A stretch of 64,000 bases of DNA, from NCBI GenBank assembly GCA_030549495.1, contig JAUIRK010000733.1, positions 38,822 through 102,821 of the forward strand. Direction: 5' to 3'. Source of the stretch: Nectonema munidae. Its lineage: Eukaryota; Nematomorpha; Nectonematoida; Nectonematidae. Positions 60,001 through 64,000 of the stretch are shown here, in pieces; positions within the stretch are counted from its first letter, which is position 1; the number at the start of each line of letters is the position of its first letter. The translations under genes and the position numbers were made by a program. The notes below the pieces were generated by a model. The model was not told the origin of the DNA, did not search any database, and saw nothing but the letters and a program-made list of their open reading frames with translations.

Positions 60001-63000
60001 GATCATAACGTGAGATACGCAGTTGTTCTGCTCTAATACCGAAAGGAACATTGGTCCAACTTTTTTTTAAATTTGTAATAGGGGAAAACACATCTGTGGT
60101 CATTGGTCAAGGTAAGTGTAGATTTTGCTCTCACAAAAACATTTATTCACCAAAAAAGCAAAATTTGATCCTTTTTTAGTAATTAAAAATCTTAAACCGG
60201 TCGTAGAAATTCGGTTTTGACCAAATTTGACAAAATTTAACCAAGTTTCATTAAATTTAACCCCGTTTGTCTAAGAATGAGCTGATTTGGTTAAAAATTG
60301 CGTTTAATTAGTTGTAGTCTAATTTATGCCATTTTCATAAAATGAACACATTTCTAACATATGCAAAAATAACATTAAAAATGATCATTTGTAGTTGATG
60401 GTAGATGATGTATACTCAACATGGCGGGGAATATAGTTTTTTCTCATTATAAGTAGAGTTGAGTTGGTTATAAAGATTTTCTCTTATTTGAGCGAGTTTA
60501 AGCGAATTGGTCAAATTGTACCCGCAATTTCTTAACCCTATTCGTGGCGGGCCATTTTTGTTTCTTCGCTTGCATTCTGACACCACCCCTTTTGAATGTA
60601 GCATACTTTCCATTATAATTTATTCTTATTAAAACATTCTACGTGAAAAAGTAAACAAATAAAAACTCAACAAATCAAAATAACTGCTCATTTGATAAAA
60701 TATATACAATTTTTCAAAGTGCAAAGACAATCACTATTTTTCAAATGAAACATTTGTCATTTAATTAATCTACTCAAAATTATTAATTCTTCCGCCGTAT
60801 CGTTTGGAGACCATAGGCTAAACATTTTTAGAAATAATAACAAATTATATATAAAAACAAAAAAGGTAAAAAAAATTATCAGTTGTTTTTTACCAAAGTA
60901 TTGCCTATCTGATGGTGTAATTTTTTTTTTATGAAAATCAATCAATTCCAAATGTAGAAATTAAAAATATATTTTAATTCAACAATTTTTTACTTAATAT
61001 TGTCTTCATTTATGTAATTTACTAAATTTTGGTGATTAATTCACTTAAAATATTTCACCGGCCAGTAAATAAACTCTTACACGTGACTTAACATCAAATA
61101 TTTTTTCTAAATATTTTAAATAAACTTACCCATACAGAATAAATTGCGCACACTCAAATTCATTCTGAAAATATCTTTGTCGTTCTAAATTTAAATTGCG
61201 GTCACTGTTTCCTCTGACTAATTTATGGCAAAATTTATTTTTATAATTTTGGACATTTTTCATCGCATTTACCAATATGACCCTTCTCTATTTCATCTTG
61301 ATGGTTTTTGTCAACCTATGCATAGGTAATGAATCTTACATCTCGATGTGGGTAAAATGGTTTTTCAAAAACATAAATAAATCAATGCCACCTAATTTCA
61401 GTAACTTTTATGAAATAACGCTAAATCCTTTAACAATAAATTTAACATCTAATTTCGCCTAAAATTTTACAACTCTATTTGTAGTAGTCAACTTGTCCAA
61501 AAAGTTTTAAAATTTTTCGGCAATATTTTGATATATTTTTATTTATAGTGAAATAGATGAGATAACTCCAACAACACTAACAAATATTTAAAGAGATAAT
61601 TGATTGTAGATCAATTCATCGATGCTCCCGATTTATTTATATCAAAATTAAGCACAGTAAATTTTCTTCTAAAATGTAAACAAATACTTATAAAGTTGTC
61701 TCCACTTCCACGCATATTTGTAACAAATTATGTCATATGCAAAACTATAATTTATCGTAGCTTAATTTTTTTGTAAATTTGTCTTTCAAGAATAAGTATG
61801 AGGAAAATGATTCCAAACTTTGAAATATTTCAAAAAAAAAAGGGTATTTAGAATTGATGATGTTCTCTTATAAGTTTGATTTCAGAATGTCTGATTCTGC
61901 TTTTCTCTTTGAATGGATTAAGCTGACCATTTTTATTTAGTGGATCTGAAAGTGTTTAACAAAAGCTGCGATTTTTAAAATACATCTTCTAGTTTAGAAT
62001 TTAGGTGCGTAAAAGCGTGAAAGATATCTACTTTTATCTTTGGAATAAAGACAAAAAAAGCGTACCTGAGGATGTATTGGTCCATCACAGCTTTGGCACT
62101 GCTCATCTTGGCCGTCTTCTGCCTCGTCTCCTTCACTTGGACGTTGAGGGCCGCTTTCCTTCTTCTCTTCTTTGGGCAAAGCGTTGCACTTCAAAACCCT
62201 CGTCTCTGGCATGCTCTTGAAGAAAGAGATGACGGAGAGCTGCTTGGAACAGGGCGCGCTCCTTTGCTTCTCTTCCTCGCGGGCCCTGCCTTTGGCGTCT
62301 TTGGCCACTCCGAACACGAGCGTCGTCATCAAGGAGTAGAGGGAAGTGAGCCAGGAGTCGCGTTCCGCTTCGCCTCTGCTACAGAAGTAAATCGTCTCAC
62401 TTTGCAGAAAAACTTCAAAGTGGACGTTGTAGACGCCGTTTGGGGAGCTGTGTCTCCCATCTCTGCGCTGCACTTCGATGATGCTGGCGATGTCAATTTC
62501 TCCAATCAAGTGAATTTCTTGGTTGTGGGCATTTTTAAGGTCTTGGTTGAAATAGACCATGACTTCGTTGCAGAGTATGAACCAATAGGGGCCTTTCCAC
62601 ACTTCTGCGTCCTTATCAAACATCTTAAGCCAGCCCTCCTGCTTCACTTTTGATTTTTCATCTCTGCTCAATAACTTCGTCATGATGCTTTCAGTGTTTG
62701 AGCAGTGTGAAAATAACGGACTCTTGATATTCAAGTCTTCATTCTTGCCAACGAACACAGCTTCAAACGAACTATTCTTTATGAACTTCGCGTCTAAGTG
62801 AACTGGCTTTCTTTTCGAAGATTTGCAGTTCACTTCATCCACCATCTTGCACGATGAGAAAGAATTCTTCCTAGGCAGGAGGGAAATGTTGTTTCTTTGA
62901 GGAGGACATTTCTGTGGCACATCGAAGCCAGTACTAGCTTTTTCACTTTCATTTCTAGGAAAAAAGTGATACATCTCTCTTTGAAAGTTGCACTGATCTC

Positions 63001-63028
63001 TTAATTTCAGAGATCTGTCCTGCAGCAT
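42061..63028 (-). CDS. PH-domain and coiled-coil protein, 5 coding exons, about 1017 residues
   Basis: Coding exons on the minus strand: 63028-62066, 59485-59295, 57554-57449, 46163-46098, 43788-42061. All introns are GT-AG and phases agree throughout (0, 2, 0, 0). Residues 1-127 are polar and low in motif content. A PH domain spans about 128-236: KQEGWLKMFD, WKGPYWFILCNEVMVYF, GEIDIASIIEVQRRD, FEVFLQSETIYFCSRGEAER, then the conserved Trp in DSWLTSL. An acidic, serine-rich linker follows. From about residue 421 the protein is mostly charged heptad sequence (DFEKLKSENDYLKNELERTR, KLDVLNREVKVLSAKLTECK), i.e. coiled coil, ending in a compact helical tail. The layout resembles outspread/MPRIP or other PH-coiled-coil adaptors at membranes or cytoskeleton, but I recognise no signature for one family. 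Start: an ATG at 63028; an upstream exon is possible because CTGCAG/GACAG there could be an acceptor. Confidence 0.87.
43789..46097. other. PH gene intron 4, with a possible pogo-like MITE end at 44465
   Basis: Mostly featureless AT-rich DNA. At about 44465-44510 the sequence ACAATGAAACCTCGAGTATC followed by CGAATTTTCTGGTATCC resembles the ends of pogo/Tigger elements (AAACCTCGATTATCCGAA). A second GTATCCGGTCAC lies near 44553. No transposase or target-site duplication was seen. Confidence 0.28.
46508..46832 (+). repeat. Dispersed repeat, copy B (first copy at 20563)
   Basis: Same orientation and block order as 20563-20907, including the AGCAAACGATAAGC and GGTGCTTTCAA blocks. The central AT microsatellite is shorter and a TTATTA run is missing. 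It lies in the 11.3-kb intron of the PH gene. Confidence 0.75.
47600..48460. repeat. Diverged tandem (satellite-like) repeat, period about 125-147 bp
   Basis: Six copies of a landmark close to GCGAAAA-TGAGTC--GAAATG followed by AAAT occur at about 47642, 47876, 48010, 48153, 48278 and 48425, so spacing is 125-147 bases after the first gap of 234. Between landmarks recur TTTTTTTAAAAAATATATTTT, TTTAAAATG, TTCTCAGACGTAAAC and TTTGATTGACACTTTC. Copies are strongly diverged, so the array is old. One isolated copy lies at 8.4 kb. Confidence 0.65.
48885..49515 (+). mobile_element. hAT transposase remnant (ZBED5/SCAND3-like)
   Basis: Plus-strand frames give KHLLEKRLTMAEKGSEYLKR, SVQQATLASC, EALPLSDYAIKRRIQEMSQD, LKEQVMAAIKESGKFNLQLD, KSTDVSEEAQLLVYAQYEGR and ENFVFCKRLERTTTGED, the usual order of the N-terminal half and catalytic start (LDKSTDVS) of ZBED5/SCAND3-like hAT proteins, then a broken GLKWDQ and ARVKQV region. 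A frame change near 49100 and missing downstream parts mark it as dead. It lies in the long intron of the PH gene, antisense to it. Confidence 0.75.
49526..49605. repeat. Transposon terminus of the CAGAGGCGTA type
   Basis: CAGAGGCGTACTAACAGAGG with GGGGCAAGAAGGGGCAAAG and a run of C near 49580 closely follows the hAT remnant. Similar GGCG-A-CCAG ends occur at 30903, 31691 and 58582. Confidence 0.35.
50095..50346 (-). mobile_element. Small Cys-rich frame, possibly a piggyBac C-terminal zinc ribbon
   Basis: The frame carries YCSPTNCKSRKGGTRKCSGC followed by GKYICKDH. The pattern C-x2-C, x4-C, x2-H resembles the Cys-rich tail of piggyBac transposases, but no catalytic part is adjacent. It could equally be an unrelated short frame. 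Confidence 0.3.
50800..51380 (-). mobile_element. LINE ORF1-type zinc-knuckle remnant
   Basis: The minus strand reads CYYGHTVKNYESKTKMCKNC, then SSNQCIVECPFKKDPHKHVC and FNLKSNGHDDVNHV. These are degraded CCHC knuckles in the spacing used by ORF1 of Jockey/R1-type LINEs. Toward lower coordinates an EIWLNN-like segment may be the start of an endonuclease. No reverse transcriptase was found. Confidence 0.42.
52729..54107 (+). mobile_element. hAT transposon remnant with terminal repeats and 8-bp target duplication
   Basis: The ends are TAGGGTTGGATCAAATA at 52729 and its inverted copy ending at 54107. The flanking 8-mers CTCTTTAC (52721-52728) and CTCTCTAT (54108-54115) agree at six of eight bases. 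The inside 5' region has three diverged units of about 40 bases (GTATTTGTATTTGTATTT followed by ACGATATA). Coding remnants include VIVAAVMDLRFKIAWIPS and, at 53760-53877, LAPSERVFRKAGNIYTPERA followed by AETFRSLTLIKCNYEL, the hAT dimerisation region. At 1379 bases and with stops, it is an internally deleted, inactive copy. Confidence 0.9.
54320..54560. repeat. Inverted-repeat segment built from AGCTAG motifs
   Basis: TAAAAGAGCTAGTAC at about 54328 is matched in reverse by CTGCTAGCTCTTTTATC near 54510. Between and after them are GGCTAGTTCC, AATAGCTAGTAC, AACTAGCTATTTTGG and GTACTAGCTATATG. The 4-base core AGCT/CTAG recurs about nine times in 240 bases. It is possibly a MITE or a set of nested foldbacks. 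Confidence 0.4.
54798..54885. other. Perfect 18-bp inverted repeat (hairpin)
   Basis: AGTGTTTCTGTATCTTAG at 54798-54815 and its exact reverse complement at 54868-54885, with a 52-base spacer. It could form a stem-loop in the PH-gene intron transcript on the minus strand, or be the core of a foldback element. The loop is too long for a typical miRNA. Confidence 0.7.
55713..57310 (-). mobile_element. Second piggyBac-type transposon remnant, different family
   Basis: TTAA flanks the element at 55709-55712 and 57311-57314. Subterminal inverted motifs are present: GAGGTCAAAATGACTACTTTTT on the left, and on the right its counterpart GTGGTCAAAATGTCCACTTTTT (reverse complement). Minus-strand frames give LTDEQLFPTKARCRFTQYLP, GKPDKFGVKFSLIVEANSK, DFPYLGEDDINNF, then KKKLETVLFCYETKFGIESI (the K-PE-V-FYNETK-GVD region) and a Cys-rich tail. 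The catalytic Asp segments are largely lost and stops are frequent. It lies in the 11.3-kb PH-gene intron, same strand as the gene. Confidence 0.8.
57560..59290. other. PH gene intron 2, with a possible MITE at 58582-58830
   Basis: CAGAGGCGCATCCAG at 58582 and GGGGGTGGTGCTAGATCGCCC near 58780-58802 look like the ends of a small G/C-ended MITE of the type seen at 30903. Everything else is AT-rich and unrecognised. Confidence 0.3.
59486..62065. other. PH gene intron 1: no recognisable feature
   Basis: AT-rich DNA of about 2.6 kb. Short repeated words such as ACCAAATTTGACAAAATTTA and ACCAAGTTTCATTAAATTTA (60217-60262) form a small run of T-rich near-repeats. No transposase motif or exon consistent with the flanking phases was seen. 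Confidence 0.4.
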
Positions 63029-63039
63029 TTTCACTTACT

Positions 63040-64000
63040 TTTAAAATTTCTAAATGAAAGAACAAAAATCGTGAAAGCGTAAAAACACCTCAAGATATAC
63101 ATTTCCATACGTCACACATTATTAATATTAATGGCATATGATACACATTTTCTTTTGCATGTGTGCTGTATTAAGATGGTGTGTGTCGCAGCAACAAAGA
63201 AGAAAGTGTGGTCATGCAATTAAAACGGGCAGCCTGCCTGCCTGCAAAGCAATTTCATATATCGAATAAAAGCGTCCTCCTTGCTCGCTCGTGTAGTGTA
63301 CGAACTACAACCACTTCCAACTCCAAGAGCATGTACGTACCACACTTCGTCACTCTCTACCTTTTCCTGGGATAATCATTTCACGTATTGACCTTATTTG
63401 ATTTGTTTTTTCTTTTGCGTGTTTAAGTGGTGTAGGCGCTCTTGTACCATTCCTCTTATGATACATCTTCCACATAGATATATGATAGCATTTTCATCCA
63501 ATAATTATTTTAATGCATTTCTTAAGGGAAAATCCTCCTGATGAAGGAATCAAACAAACGCCAAATCTTTCAAGTCTTTGTTATCCCATCCCTCAATATG
63601 AATATTTATGCCTCTTTTCCTGAAAAAACATTTTTTATTTTGAATTAAAGAATTCACACAAAGAATTTGTACACTTTGCGTATATAAAAATATTCAGGTG
63701 TTTTTAACAAAATTCTGTAGTGGTTGGTTAATCTATGCCACTAAAGATGATAAAAATACCAATGGTTTCCATAGACAAGCTTCCGTTTTCAAACCAGGTA
63801 CCTAATGCTAACTCCTTTTTACATAAACTTCTGCCACATCTCTTTTTGCAGCTAAGCTTGATAACATGTCTATTATTACAAAATCTTTTACTGAGGTGCA
63901 ACACTTTGCTTATGTAAATACAATGTAGCTTCTTCTTCCGTATTACGACGCCCTTTTCCGCAAATTTACCGACTTTGGGCACGCCTGAGGCTCTATGCCA
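63040..64000. other. Upstream region of the PH/coiled-coil gene
   Basis: The stretch 63180-63360 is richer in G+C than its surroundings (CAGCCTGCCTGCCTGC, GCTCGCTCGTGTAGTGTACG, ACGTACC), which suits a promoter or 5' UTR for the minus-strand gene. No TATA or initiator could be assigned with confidence, and no coding sequence was recognised up to the window end. Confidence 0.3.

Noticed and set aside
62072-62653. 193-residue plus-strand frame opposite the PH exon
   Set aside because: An antisense shadow; the minus strand encodes a clear PH domain with its conserved Trp and proper splice sites.

Overview
The window is AT-rich animal DNA, about 70 % A+T by eye. Genes have spliced introns ranging from 50 bases to more than 11 kb, and almost everything outside the exons is decayed mobile DNA. 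The element mix (Merlin, piggyBac, IS630/Tc1-mariner, many hAT remnants, RTE-like LINEs) and one U1A/U2B''-type gene suggest an arthropod or a related protostome. A crustacean is plausible, but the sequence does not settle this.

Three multi-exon host genes could be assembled exon by exon, with every splice phase matching. (1) Minus strand, 13652 to 2768: a U1A/U2B'' (SNF/SNRPA/SNRPB2) spliceosomal RNA-binding protein, five coding exons, 212 residues, two RRM domains. (2) Plus strand, 25726 to 37560: a Pur-alpha family single-stranded nucleic-acid-binding protein, eight coding exons, 283 residues, three PUR repeats. It has a 30-base microexon, a NAGNAG acceptor and two short introns that stay in frame. 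(3) Minus strand, 63028 to 42061: a PH-domain plus coiled-coil protein, five coding exons, about 1017 residues, family not resolved. Genes 1 and 2 are divergent (about 12 kb apart); genes 2 and 3 are convergent (about 4.5 kb apart).

Layout: 1-2.7 kb, a possible MITE and a hAT remnant. 2.7-13.7 kb, the snf gene with an RTE-like LINE and a hAT-like remnant in its introns. 13.7-25.7 kb, intergenic DNA with an unclassified decayed element, a 28-bp minisatellite, a dispersed repeat, a piggyBac and a LINE fragment. 25.7-37.6 kb, the Pur gene with a Merlin element in intron 1 and, in intron 4, a Tc1/mariner element carrying a TTAA MITE inside one arm. 37.6-42 kb, intergenic repeats. 42-63 kb, the PH/coiled-coil gene, whose 11.3-kb intron holds a diverged satellite, three hAT/piggyBac-type elements and LINE debris. 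63-64 kb, its probable upstream region.

No operon, CRISPR array, rRNA or convincing tRNA was seen. No LTR, retroviral or Polinton-type element was recognised. There is no evidence of a new multi-gene system. The most unusual signals lie in the exon architecture of the Pur gene and in changed RNA-contact positions of the U1A-type protein.
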